Of a DNA stretch of 64,000 nucleotides, positions 24,801 through 36,600 are shown piece after piece. Source of the DNA: Oxyruncus cristatus (taxonomy: Eukaryota > Chordata > Aves > Passeriformes > Cotingidae). The DNA lies in the NCBI GenBank assembly GCA_013399855.1, contig VXAY01002459.1, forward strand, positions 634,351 through 698,350, given 5' to 3'. A program made the position numbers and the translations under genes. How positions within the stretch are numbered: the stretch's first letter is position 1; each line of letters opens with the position of its first letter. The notes beneath the pieces were generated by a model. That model worked only from the letters and a program-made list of their open reading frames with translations, was not told the DNA's origin and searched no databases.

Positions 24801-25343
24801 TGTCACGGTTTAACCTGGCAGGCAGCTAAACACCACACAGTCATTTTGGTCACTCTGCCCAGTGGGGTGGGGCAGAGAACAAACAAACAAACTCATGGGT
24901 TGAGATAAAGACGCAAATGGCGCAAAAAAAGAAAAGGAAGATATTAATGCTGAAAAAAGAATATGTAAGTGATGCACAATGCACAATGACCAATGATGCC
25001 CAGCCTGTCCCTGAGCAGCCACCACCCCCCAGCCAACTTGGCCCAGTTTTGTCATCCAGCATGACACTAAATGGTCTGGGATATCCTTTTGGTCAGCTGG
25101 GATCAGCTGTCCCATCTGTGTTCCCTCACATCTCCTTGTGCAGCCCCAGCCCAGTCACTGGCAGGGCAGTGTGAGAAGATGAAAAGTCCCTTGACTTAGA
25201 GTAAACACTGTTCCTCGACAACAAAAACATCAGGGTGTTATCAACATTATTCTCATTTTAAAGCAAACCCACTGTTTGCTTTAAAGCAAAAGTACTGTTA
25301 CAGATACTGGGAAGAAAACTATCTCAGCTGAAACTGGGAAAAA
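24801..25343 (-). repeat. 5' LTR of the provirus, near complete
   Basis: Begins (plus-strand view) TGTCACGGTTTAACCTGGC and ends at CAGCTGAAACTGGGAAA. That corresponds to a minus-strand LTR of about 540 bases. Landmark blocks GGGTTGAGATAAAGAC, GGTCAGCTGGGATCAGCTG and CATCAGGGTGTTATCAAC are in the expected order. The expected terminal TG on the minus strand has decayed. The usual TATA position reads GATGACAAAACTGG on the minus strand, so the core promoter is probably lost. Confidence 0.88.
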
Positions 25344-25348
25344 TGTGT
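25344..25348. repeat. Target-site duplication, high-coordinate copy
   Basis: TGTGT, matching 21659-21663. The two bases between the consensus LTR end and this repeat make the exact edge uncertain by about 2 bp. Confidence 0.55.
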
Positions 25349-27200
25349 TCTGAAGATTTGTTTATACCTTTTTATTTCTAATAATTTTAAATATAATTTT
25401 AGTATGATAAGTAATTTCCTTTACTTTCTGCTAAGATAAAGATAGATTTTCAGAATAAAAATATTTGGGAGCATTGTCTTTAAGGAAAAAAATTCCAGTT
25501 GATCCACATTTGAAGGGCAGGTTCAACTTGGGGTCCTATCATTGCTTAACCTGAAATTCATAGATCTATTACATTTTAAGAAGTTTGCAAAAATAGTGCC
25601 TACTTATTTCAAATGAAGTTTGTGAATGATTTTGTGGATTCTCACTCGCAAAGAAAAAAAAGACAAAAATAGAAAAGTAAATCATTGTACACCCAGAAAA
25701 TGAAGTGTAATATCTACAAAAACACAAGTACTGAAGGAAAAAAATGGAAATAAACAAGTTGTACACAGTTTTAGACACATTCACATTTTAATCTGAGTCT
25801 TTTTTGAAAGGCAAAGCTTCATCCATTTTGGTAATTAAAAAAAACCAAGAAATTGTGACCTCTTATCTTGAGAGGGTTCACTATTGCAAGGGAAACTGTG
25901 AATTGGTCAGTTATCAGACAGCTGGTAACACAGCAAAACACCAATCATCCAATTTATAAACCCAGATGGGACAATTATGCAAAAATACTTTGAAAATTAT
26001 ATCACTAAAAGTAAGCTAATCCATTAAAGATATCCATATGGGCCTCAGCTCAAGCAGACAACAAGGAATGATTCTTAGAAGTCCACGAACAAGCAGCTGA
26101 GGTGACCCATGTATCAATTTATTCACAAACTAAGTGTGAAAATGACCTTTGATTTATGTATCATCTAAAGGTGGATTTTTACTACTAACAAACAATCTGC
26201 TGACAACTGTATCATGTAATACATTTCACTTTTACCAAAGTTCTAGTATGGATCCAATGTGATCCTGTATGAACTGATGTAAATGTGAGGGGTTTTTAAC
26301 AAATTTCTAGTATAAAATGCTCAGTGATATTGAACTATAATGTCTATACCAAGAGTATGTACCAGAAATTAGCCTGCTACAAACTCTATATTTTCCTCTA
26401 TGTATAGAAATTGATTTCATTTTCAAATTTTATATTAGTTCTCAACTTATCTTCAGCTTCAAATAAAAGAGCATGGGTATATCTTCATTTAAAAAAAAAA
26501 GACAAACCAAACCAAATAAAACAGCCTCTTCCTTGCCCCTACATCAGAATTCATAATGTACTCCAGGAATTAAACTGTGAAGCTAAGAGTCAAAGGGATT
26601 GATAACAATGAGAAACTGGGGGGGAGAAAAAAGAAAAAAAAGAAGACAAGTAAATACAATAAAAGAATTAAAACACTTTGTGTCAAAATTGATGATTATA
26701 GCACAGAATACTAATGAAATCAGCTGAAGTGTAGAGAAGCACCATAGAAAGAAGCATATAGAGCAGATGGAGTGTGTAGCAAACACTTGGCTTCTGACAA
26801 TACTTGTAAAGGACATGATAGTGTCCACTAGGGTTATTGAAGGTTTACATGAAATACTAGGCATTTTTAGAAAAAGGATTGGTAAAATACCATTATCAGC
26901 AAAGTACTGGAAAAATACTACTGTACCTGGAGCCTATGCCTGTAGTAGGGGAATTCAGAGGTGGAGAGTTTCAAGAACAGCACTACACTGCTCAGTGACA
27001 CAAAATGTGAGAGCTAATTATTAAGCAAGGTATGCACAGCAGGGAGGTTGCAGTTCCTATTGCAGAAGCTCAGACTCCTTCAGCAACCCTCTGGATAAGG
27101 ATGTTCACCCCAAGAGGTTATTTGTGTTCGTTGTTACATGCTTTCTCACTGAGCTGGTTGGCATAAGTCACCAGCAGCCTCACTAGTCACACGTACCCAG
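25349..27200. other. AT-rich stretch without a recognisable gene
   Basis: Small frames only. The plus-strand frame 26767-27024 (85 codons) has no known domain. No repeat family was recognised. Confidence 0.45.
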
Positions 27201-27232
27201 GCCAATCTCTTTCAGTTGCTCCGTATATAAAG
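27201..27232 (+). promoter_or_regulatory. CCAAT and TATA-like promoter motif pair
   Basis: CCAAT at 27202-27206 and TATATAAAG beginning at 27224 lie close together on the plus strand. Spacing is tighter than in a usual promoter. It could belong to an unrecognised LTR near the integrase remnant or be chance in AT-rich DNA. Confidence 0.3.
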
Positions 27233-27657
27233 CCAGCTAGTGATTTTTACCTGAAGTTCTATCACCTCCTGGACTTTCTTAGTCTCTTTCCTCTAACTTT
27301 GCTGAAAGGATGGAATCTGTCAACAGCTGATCTGTGTTTCCTGTGGTGTGCTCCATCAGCAGTCACGGCACCAGGCTTCAGGTGTTAACACTCCCAAGAG
27401 CTTTAATGGGCAGCATTCACAGGAAGCCAGGAAAAGCATCTCAGAGCCAAAAGACCTGCAGGACCAATTCAAGCTAGGAAAATGATGCAGGAACAATCTG
27501 GAAAGCCCTGGACAAGCCCAGCACATTCATTCAGCTGACTTTCAGGCTGCAAATGCAGGGACAGCAGTGGGCTTGACGTGCCCTGCAAACATCCTGCAAG
27601 GATTTCATGCCCAGCTCCAAAGCAGTGCTTTGAATGGGCAGTGGCACTGGAGGATCC

Positions 27658-27925
27658 TCAGGCACTCAGTGGTCTCCTGCATATGCCTGCATCTTTTTTC
27701 ACCTGCTTGGGGAGGGCAGCTAGCCTAGCACTCTTCTGCTGGAACCTCACTGCCTCCTTGTACCCTTCTGGAGAGCTTCCCTTTCTCAGGAGGCAATTCT
27801 CCATCTCCAGGGCAGCCCACTGACTCTCCAGGTCTTCCAAGGCACGCTGCAGCCACCTGCATGTGCTGCCAGGAAGTTACAAGTCTTCCCCCAGGCTCTG
27901 GCACCTGGAGCAGAGCATCTGCCAC
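27658..27925 (-). pseudogene. Coiled-coil-like frame of retroelement context
   Basis: Two overlapping minus-strand frames (27925-27725 and 27840-27658) read through a GC-rich stretch. One contains the heptad-like LEDLESQWAALEMENCLL, typical of a short coiled coil. It lies directly downstream of the integrase remnant on the same strand, so I infer a retroelement origin. I cannot say which protein. A frame change between the two halves suggests decay. Confidence 0.4.
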
Positions 27926-27959
27926 AGCCTGGATGTTCTCTGCTGCCCAGAGCTGGGAT

Positions 27960-28740
27960 ATCCCCGTAGTGTCAGCTGGATAGACTGAGGCTCAGTCTGG
28001 CCAAGTGGCTTCTGCTAAATTTACCTCCCAGTGCTTCCACGCCCCCTTGTCCAATGTTCTCAGCAAAGTCTTTAGGTATCCACTAACTCTCAGCCTCTCC
28101 AGAGGTTTGTCAATAATAGGAAAAGTGATACACCCACTCAATGATGAGTTTCTTGGCCCAGAAGTTTATGAGGTTACTTGGAAATTAGTCAAATCCTATG
28201 ATTCAGTTCTTTCTGGGGTGCCAGACTGCCTTTCAAGGTCCAAGATGGCATTTTGGCTAGTGGCATGGTTTACAGGGTGTATTTCCACCCCACTGGTAGT
28301 TGCTGCCACCACGGTGAGTGTGTGGCACTTGCCTCGGGGTGTTTGTGGCTGCGGTCCGGTACAGTCAGCTTGCCAGGCCTCATGATACTGAAAACCCAGC
28401 TCTCTCCCTCTGCTCCAGGTAGAATTCACTTGTGTGGTTTGCTTGATTGTGGCACGTTTCATATTCATGAGTGTGCCAGCAACCTCCAGGGCTGGTTGGA
28501 TGGCTTTCGCTTCTGCACGGTGACTCATCATCTCCTTCGGTGGCTACAGTGACTCGACAAACTGCTTGATTTTTTTGTTCCCCAAACGCTTAAAATCTGT
28601 CTTGATCAGGATACCATCAGACAGTTTTCTGGAGCCATAATAATGCTGTGGGCAGGGGAGTGTGTGTAAGTGCTCTGCTGTCAGCTTTGTGAAAATAATG
28701 AGGTCATGTCCCAGGAAGACTCCAGAAGCATAAGTTAGTA
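27960..28740 (-). pseudogene. pol: Retroviral integrase (pol) remnant
   Basis: The minus-strand frame 28531-28196 reads as an integrase catalytic core. An E-A-W-Q-A-D segment puts the first catalytic aspartate at about 28366-28364, followed by G-K-C-H-x-L-T-V-V and a G-T-P-E-R segment. An in-frame stop follows at the point where the second catalytic aspartate is expected. Related-looking sequence goes on to about 27960 with further stops. Upstream, about 28740-28550, may be the linker from RNase H. It lies 2.6 kb beyond the other provirus's 5' LTR, so it is a separate insertion. It is inactive. Confidence 0.75.
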
Positions 28741-30333
28741 TCAGCAGAGTTTATGCCAATATGCTGAAGTTTTGAATTGCTTTTTATAAACATTCAGAGT
28801 GTACATTCTTTCAAAATGTAAGGGGTTTTTTTCCATTTCTTTGTGAGAAAAAGACCCAAATGCTTCAAAACTTTGAGGTGGAAATTGCATGATCAATGTT
28901 CCTCACAGACAACCAAAAGGATTTTCAGCTCAGAAAAGCCATGATTTATGGAAAAATTAATAGATAACTAATATATCAATACAAAAATCCAAACCCTTAA
29001 AGTACAAGAAACTGGCTTTGGAAAAGATGCACAAACCTCTTATTTCTTACCTTAATAGTAAAAATTTTTCACTCCAAACTTATTTTTATCCAAATTGCAG
29101 TTTGAATTGCAACAGTCCCTGACTAGTAGTCCCCTCTGGTCATAGGAAGCTTCTTATTCACCTCTAAAGTCTGACAGTCTGTACTCTGCTCTTTACTTCA
29201 GCCTCCCAGCTCTCTACAGTCTTTGAAACCTTTTTTCTGTGTAGTCTCTGTTGTTTCCCAGGGCAAGATGGATCTCCCTTTTCCTTGAAGAGGGTCTGCC
29301 TGACCCAGTCACCTGAAGAAAAACAAGAAAACTGTGAATGACAGTGGATAAAATAAATGCTACGCTTCTGGATATAAAATGGATCTGAAAGCAAAGTTTA
29401 GTATAAAAAATATCAATACAATATTCAAGGACAACAGTTCAACAAAATCCTGAAACCTTTGTAAACAATTTTAACATTATTTCTGCTTCTTTGGACCTTC
29501 AGTGTAGCTTAGTGGATATATCAATTAAAATATGTAAACTCTTTGTGTGGTGTGCTCCATTTTTTTTTTTCCTTTTTATCATCAGTAAATTTGTTTAAGG
29601 CCTAATTTGCATCTAGACCATCTATACAGTTTATGAATAATTTAACAATCAGTTTAAGAACCTGAACCTTCAGTATAACTGACTCAATATTTTTATTTGC
29701 ACAGCTTTTTTTTTTTTTTTTTACTTTAGTTTATTAGTCCACTTATAAGTGGCAGAACAAAGAGTAAGTGGCACTTATGTAAGGCAGAACAAAGAGTAAG
29801 GAACTGACATCTGTCATAAGGTTTCTGATCCTTACACCCAAATGCAGAATGGCAGCACAAATCTAACAAAAAAATGTGATCTGTTAACAGGTCTTACATA
29901 ACTTATTGCCCAGTGGAGATCCCAGCATCATTGTTGGTGGCAGAAAATGTATGCTCTTGCTGAATTATATAAGTTGGAGCTTTGGTTAATGCAGTGAAAT
30001 GGTAATTCAGAAGAAAAATTGTTTTTGCTCATCTTTCTTTTCCCAAAAAAACTGTACAGGACTTTTAGATGCACCCCCATGTTCTGAGGACAGGGTAGAC
30101 AGAACAGCTGACACTGCAATGAAACAGGTATTGGGAAAGGAAGCACTGGAGATTAAAAGGCCTCAAAACCAGAAGATGAGGTACGGTGGATTAAAGTTTT
30201 GCCACTGGATTACAGGTGGCAGTAACAAAAATTGAATATAGTGAACTTATCTGAATGTGACTAATAAATCTTTGCTCTATTTTAGACCAGAGCATTAGTG
30301 AAATATGTTCTTACATATTATCATATGTTTAAT
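28741..30333. other. AT-rich stretch without a recognisable gene
   Basis: A minus-strand exon-like segment at about 29170-29312 follows a pyrimidine-rich acceptor (TTTTCTTGTTTTTCTTCAG) and is nearly all open, but no known protein matches. A T run lies at about 29707-29722. Otherwise nothing. Confidence 0.4.
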
Positions 30334-31140
30334 TGTGGTTTACCTTGCCTGCCTGCCAGATGCCCAGCCAGCCATTTTCTCACTGCTCCCCCTCAAATGC
30401 ATGAAGGAACAAAATGAGATGGAAAATCTCATAGGTTGAGATAAAGACAGAGAAATCACTTACTGATTGCTACAATGAGCAAAACAGACTAAACTTGGGG
30501 CAAGATTTTTAGTTTTTTTTAGTTCATTGTCAGTTAAAGCAGATTAAAATGGTGAGAAACAAAGACAAAAGCTAAAATACCTTTCCCAATCCCCTTTTTT
30601 CCAGGCTCAACATGAGTCCTTCATCCCCAGCTCCTCTACCTCCTCTTCTCAAGTGACCCACAGAGATGGGGAATGGGGCTTGTGGTCAGTCGGTAACAGC
30701 TCCTGTCTTGTGCTCCTTCCTCCTCACACTTTCCTCTGCTTCAGTGTGGGTCCTTCCCATGGGTTGCGGTCCTTCAGGATAAACCTGCTCCAGTACAGGC
30801 TGTCTCAGAGTCTCTGGTTCATCTGGGGAATATCTACCTGCTCCATCCTGCTCTGTATCCAGGCTGCAGGGAAATACCAGCTGCACCATGGTCTCCTCCA
30901 GGGACTGCAGGGGTATCTGCTCTTGCTAAAGCACCTGAAGAACCTTCTCCCCCTCCTCCTTGGTGGTGTTTCTTCCACTTTCCCTCACCCCTCTCTGTCC
31001 AGCTTAGCTGATGGGTTCAGCTTTGGCCAGTGCATTGGAGCTGGAGGATCTGGCTGTGCTCAGCATGGGGCAGCCCCTGAGCTTTTCCCACAGGGACACA
31101 GATCCCTGCTGCCAGCACCTTGCCACATAAACCCAGCACA
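30334..31140 (-). mobile_element. Solo LTR, minus strand (long LTR family)
   Basis: On the minus strand it begins TGTGCTGGGTTTATGTGGCAAGG (from 31140) and ends GGTAAACCACA (at 30334), so the TG...CA ends are kept. It carries CTGCAG and CTCCAG-rich sub-repeats and GAGATAAAGACAG near the outer end. No internal retroviral sequence adjoins it. No clear target duplication was found (TTAAT before, AACTG after). The 173-codon plus-strand frame 30653-31174 is antisense to the LTR and not a gene. Confidence 0.85.
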
Positions 31141-32294
31141 AACTGCAATGAGCAAATATATGAACTTGGGGTGAAGTGGCATCACCCTAATTCTGAACCT
31201 CCAAAGCTGGGTCCTGAGGCCTTTGCTAGCCTAAGTGTTATATCACTACTGCTGGTGGCCAAAGTAGCTGAAACGCGTGTGAAACTATCACATCGCTCAC
31301 GCTAATGATGAAACTAAAAACTTTTGAATTTTGTCTTGTTCCTTTCTTACAAACATTTTTGCATCTTGAGGAACTGTATCATCATGGTCAGTCTGGCTCA
31401 ATGACCATGTGTCAATCACACCTTTTCAAGATAACCTGCAGTTTCCTGAGCAACTGTGACGGATTGTGAACCGGACACGAAAACTTGCTAATCCATTGCA
31501 ACCACGAAGTTTAATCTTTAGCATCTGTAACCTCAATGAAGCCAAACTAACAAACAGACTTTTTTTCTGGAGCCTTCATAGCATGTGGCCAGACATGGGC
31601 TTAATGCCTCAGTTAGAGACTAGGACCTTCTGCACAAATTTGACTGGAGGGTGTCAATTAAAGGTTAATATCTGATGTTATATCCTTACTTTATTCCCTC
31701 CATGTCTAGAACTTCATTTTGCTTTCAACAACCAAAACTGTTGGCTTAAGAAAATGCTATATGTTGTATTTATGTGTTTTTTTCTTAGAAAATATCACTA
31801 ATTTATGTATTATTTCCAGCTTGCAGGCTCTTAGAGGTTCATATGTCAGAAAAGTCCAGGAATAAGTCTTGCTGATCCACCAGAGAAAATCTAAAGGTGA
31901 TGAAAGAAGATAGGGACAAATCTTCACTCTGTCTGCTGAATACAGAACTGTCTTAATGTGTTTTATTCAACTTTTTATCTTCCACAAACATGAGGGGCGA
32001 GCAGGGAGAATTCTGAACCTATGCCTTGTCTGGCTTCATTTTTCTTCAGTAGAAAAATTTGCTTAGTGCAGTAGAATTCGATGCAAGTGTCTTAGAAGTC
32101 AGTCAATACAGTTTTAATCATAGCTAGAGCAGATTACAAATTAAATTAACTGTCAGAGTGCTTATTACATTTTGTGTGGCATTTTTCGTTTCCCTTATTA
32201 AAACAGCTTGATTTCAGCAGGGAGGGAGTTTGTGCTCCTCCAGCTCTGGATATTTTTAAGCATGCACTTTTTTTTTTCCATAGTGAAAGAGTAT
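31141..32294. other. Spacer between two inverted LTRs
   Basis: About 1.15 kb of unique-looking sequence. It has no retroviral frame, so it is not the internal part of a provirus made by the two flanking LTRs, which also point in opposite directions. Confidence 0.5.
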
Positions 32295-33289
32295 TGTATC
32301 GGGTTTACGTGGCAAGATTTTGATAGCAGGGAGGCTGCAGGGGTGGGTTCTGTGAGAAGACACCAGAAGCTGCCCCTATGACCAACAGAGCCATTTCAGC
32401 TGGATCCAAAAAGGACCCACTGCCGGCCAAAGCTGGGCCAGTCAGTGATTTTGGTAGTGTCTCTGTGATAACATATTTAAGAACAGGAGAAAAACACTGC
32501 ACAAGTGAAAAGAAAAGAGGGGAGTGAAAATATGTGAGAGAAACAGCTCTGCAGACACCAAGGTCAGAGAAGGAGGAGGGGGAGAAGGTGTTCCAGGTGC
32601 TGGAGCTGCAGTTCCTGGAGAAGACCATGGCGATGCAGGTTGTCCCTCTGCAGTCCGTGGAGAACCCAACATTGGAGCAGGTGAATACATCCTGAAGAAA
32701 GATGAATCCCATGGAGCCCAGGTAGGAGCAGGATTTCTGGTAGGATCCTTGGAGGATCCAGAGTGGAGCAGAGCACCCCTGAAGGACTGTAACCTGCAGG
32801 AAGAACCCATGTCAAAGCAGTTCTTGAAGAACTGCAGCCTGTTGGAAGAGTACACGTTGGAGAAGGTCATGAAGGACTGCCTCCTGTGGTTAAGACCTCA
32901 TTCCCCTGGAGCAGTGGAAGAGTGTGAAGAGGAAGGGGCAGCAGAGACAAAGCCCTGTGAACTGACACCAACCTCTATCCTCTGTCCCCCTGTGCTACTC
33001 AAGTACAGGAATTAGAAGAGTTGGGGGCAAAGTTGAGCCTGGGAAGAAGGGAGTGGTGGAGATGTTTTAGATTTGTTTCTATTCCTCATCATCTTACATT
33101 TATATTAATTAAGAATAAATTAAATTAGTTTCCTCAAAATGAGTCTGTTTTGCTGATACTGGTAATTGGTGAGTGACCTCCAAGTCCATGAGCTCTTTGT
33201 TGTATTTTCTCCCCCTGTCATGTTGAGGAGGGGCAGTAATAGAGAGGCTTGATGGGCATCTGACATCCAGACAAGGTCAGCTCACTACA
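32295..33289 (+). mobile_element. Solo LTR, plus strand (long LTR family)
   Basis: Starts TGTATCGGGTTTACGTGGCAAG and ends near CAGCTCACTACA. A TATA-like ATATTTAAG lies at 32473-32481 and AATAAA at 33114-33119, both in the right places for U3/R. The middle is an imperfect minisatellite built on GACTGCAGCCTG and GGAGCAG-type units, which accounts for the 163-codon plus-strand frame 32524-33015 and opposing frames. Same family as 30334-31140 and 48345-49115. No clean target duplication is visible. Confidence 0.87.
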
Positions 33290-33295
33290 CATATA

Positions 33296-33645
33296 ATTAA
33301 AAGGATGTTACTGGTCATCCAGTTCAGTCTCTGAAAACTCATAATATTTTACAGATAGCTTTTTAATCTTACCTCTAATGTCTCCAAAGACTGTGCCATA
33401 GCTATTTCACAAGAGAAGTCTTTCAGGAAGTTTCTGCAATAACCAAAGTATATCTACCCTTCTAACTCAGCCATTACTCCTTGATTTATGACTAAAGTTC
33501 AGTGGGACTAGCTCTTCCTTTCTATTCTATTATTGCCCTTGAACTATGTATGTAGAATTACTGTGTTTCTCCCAAAGTGTCACCTCTTTAAGCTAAATAA
33601 ATGAGATTCCCCTAATCTTCCCTTATAAGTTATGTTTTAAGTAGA
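33296..33645 (-). repeat. Probable ancient CR1-like LINE relic
   Basis: GGTCATCCAGTTCAGTCTCTG near the start and AAGCTAAATAAATGAGATTC then CCTAATCTTCCCTTATAAG near the end match, loosely and in order, an inverted old CR1 tail. Divergence is high, so both ends are approximate. Confidence 0.45.
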
Positions 33646-36600
33646 AATAAAACGAGACAGAGTTATGTGAGATTTGTGTCTTTTCCCAAACACTAACATA
33701 GTTGAAATAATTTAGTCATTGAAGTTCTAGAGTTGACTTAAGCAAAACATCTTTCTTTCCCCAGAGCAGAGGCATGGCAGCAAGAAAAAGTTCATAACAG
33801 GTCAATTTTGTGTCTCCTTAAGTTGTGATGGTTTTTGGGGGTAAATGAATGTTTAAAACAGTAGCTGTAAAACATAATCTCTGGGTTTTATGTCTCATTC
33901 TCAATGACACCTTTCAACACATGTTAACAGTGTTATATTTCAGATAACTAAGTTTTCTAGGATTTGAATCAACAGAGAGTAACATTGCTTTACTACGTTT
34001 TATTGTTTCTGCCTATAGAAGGGGAAAAATATGTACAGAAATAACTATTTCTCAACTACTTTTTTGATTACAGGAATAAAAGGTCATATATTTCTGTCAG
34101 TATGATACCAAATAGTTTTCATGCTCCAAAAAGAGCCCAGTCTCTTGTAAACGCTGATTTTTATGATCTTTCCCATTTGTAACAGTAAGTATCAAGCTTT
34201 GAATAAAACAATATGTATATATTAGTGAGTACTCAGGCCTCTAGGAACAGTTTTCTCCAGGTGCTGAGTTTTGTAATTCTCACTTCAGGAGACCTCTGTG
34301 ACATGAATCTCTGTAAGCAGCTACAGTGCACTTAGCAAGCTTCTTAAGTTCACCTCTCCTCTCGCTTTCATCCAAAAACGATCCTGTTGGCACTCTTTGC
34401 AGTGTGAGACAAAGTTCAGTTGCTATTGAAGGTCAAGAACCTTATTCCAAAGCTACCCTCCTACTCCAAATTGAAACCACAGGTGTTTAAGTTGCATTCA
34501 AGGAGTCCAGATTGCAGCTGAGGTGCAAGTGAGACCAAACTGCCTCATTTGTATGGAGCAGCAGAGAGTTTCTACAGTTACCTACAAGCAAGAAGGGCCT
34601 CTCACAGGGCAGACAGGGGAACAGCTCTGTCAACAGGACTGGGATCTTGGGCTGATGGTGAGCTGAGTGCGGGCCAGCAGCCTGCCCTGGCAGCAGAGAC
34701 AACCAGCAGCATCCTGGGATGTATCTAGAGCAGCACAGCCAAAGAATTGAGGGAAGGGATTATCTATCGCTGCCTGGTGCTCGTTAGACCTGACTGTGTG
34801 AAGCCCAGCGTAAGCTGCTATGATCTTATTGGAGTCCCTGCCTTAGGCAAGATACCAGAGTAGATGATCTCCTGAGCTTCATTCCAGCCTCATCCTGTGA
34901 TCCAACAAAACTAAACCAAACCAAAAAATTAAGATCAATATAGGCAAGTCTTGTGAGAAAGAGAGGAGATGAATGTGCCTCTCCAAACAGGAGACAAATG
35001 TGTGTCTGGTAATGCAGGTTTTCAGTGGTGTATTTAACAGGAGTACATGGATGGAGCAGCCTGAAGAAAAGGCAGTTTGGTCTGGGGTATATCTTATGAC
35101 TGTGCTCAGGTAGGGATGCAGAACCTATCCTGTGCTCCCCTTTGCACTCCCAAAGAGAGAAGTTATGGTCTCCTTCACTCTTGCAGAATCCTTCCGCTTA
35201 TTCTCATTCCTCCTTTTCAATCCATAAAAGCCCACAAAATCAGAGACGGGTGGGAGGTTATCTTCCATGTAACTTTCTGAGCTAGCTTTAGGTGGGCTTT
35301 CTAATGAAAAGTATATAATGTTTACTTTAAAAAATCATTGTGAAAAGCACTTGATATGGTCTCAATTTCTCACAGGCTGGCAGAAAAACTAGACCAATCA
35401 GAGAGAGGAATGAGGGACTGTGTTAATTTTTTCAAATGTTGTAGAATTTTCTATGGTATTCTGAGTCAAGCCACCTAAGAAGTAAACACGGCTCTGTGTT
35501 TATCAATCTGCACAGTTTGAAGCTTGGAAGGTTAGCAATAGAGTTAAAAATACATTTCTTGGCAGTACATTCTTTTATTCCTCACTCTGTATCAGCTCAC
35601 AAGAAAAAAATAGGAGGTTTTTCTATCTGCTTCAATCCTGTTAATGCTTTAATTCTCCTTCTCTCATAATCTCTTTTAAATACATTTAAAGAGATGCGGA
35701 GCTTCTGTTACAGTAAAACAATAAACTAAATTAGATTATATAGGATGACATTTTCCTCTGGGTTTGAGCCACTTAGTGTAAGACCTTCAGATTTTTAGTG
35801 TCATTAGCTGTGTAGCTTGAGATTTGATACTATTGTTAAACCAGGTTAATTTCTGCAGAAATGAGTTGACACATGCAGAGCTCAGTTCTCAATTTGTTTA
35901 AAACCAGTTGGCCTCAACCACAAGGATTTCACAGAGACTTTTATTCTAAGTCACATCAAGTAATAAGCCTAGAATATTATTGCATTTGCATAAAAGTGCT
36001 CAGAATATTGTTAGTTTGTTGGGTTTTTTTATTTCCCTGAAGTGGTTTTATACTACACTTTGCACTATCTTATATTCTTTAAGTGACCAAGAAAAATGAA
36101 AGGATTAAAAAGAGTAGAAATGTGTCTTAAAGCAGGGGGAATATACATTTATAGACATTACTCTATATAAAGAAAATTACAGTAGCAAGGTCTAAATTGT
36201 AATAACTAGGAAATATTAATGTTATCTATACACAATATAGAGCTTGTCATATAGAAATGCTATTGGACATTTACCCAAGATCCTTAAAGTAAGATTTCAA
36301 AGTGTTTGCCTTTGAATTACATTTAGAAAAGTGGAAAAAGAAGTTTAAAGAAGGGGAAGGGCATATACTTGTTTTAACAAATTCAAGAAAGAAACAAAAC
36401 ATTGTATTTCTTCCTTATATTTGTTCCTTTCCGTCATGAAAGACATGAAAGCTGATAGATCCTTATACCTATTTCTTTATCAATTGAAGCAGTTTGTGGT
36501 GGTAGCAGTAGTAGTAGTAGTAGGTTTTTAAATTCCTTTTTAATAGTCTCTTGGATATGACAAGCGCTGACACTGCCAGCGGGGTACAGTTGGTGATCCT

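Larger units (their letters stand above)
21664..25343 (-). mobile_element. Deleted ERVL-like provirus, minus strand
   Basis: Reading on the minus strand the order is: 5' LTR (25343-24801), leader (24800-23871), gag remains (about 23870-22780), protease (about 22760-22600), reverse-transcriptase fragment (about 22260-21963) and a shortened 3' LTR (21960-21664). A TGTGT repeat flanks both ends. The element is about 3.7 kb. It lacks the end of the reverse transcriptase, RNase H, integrase and any envelope gene. All frames carry stops or shifts, so it is non-functional. The two LTRs differ visibly over their shared part, which suggests an old insertion. Family assignment (ERVL-like) rests on my recognition of gag and pol and on the 5-bp duplication. 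Confidence 0.88.

Noticed and set aside
28005..28385. 126-codon plus-strand frame
   Set aside because: Antisense to the integrase remnant.
30653..31174. 173-codon plus-strand frame, the longest in the window
   Set aside because: It lies almost entirely within a minus-strand LTR and comes from its sub-repeats. No known domain.
31141..32294. Sequence between two LTRs taken as a provirus interior
   Set aside because: The LTRs face opposite directions and no retroviral frame is present.
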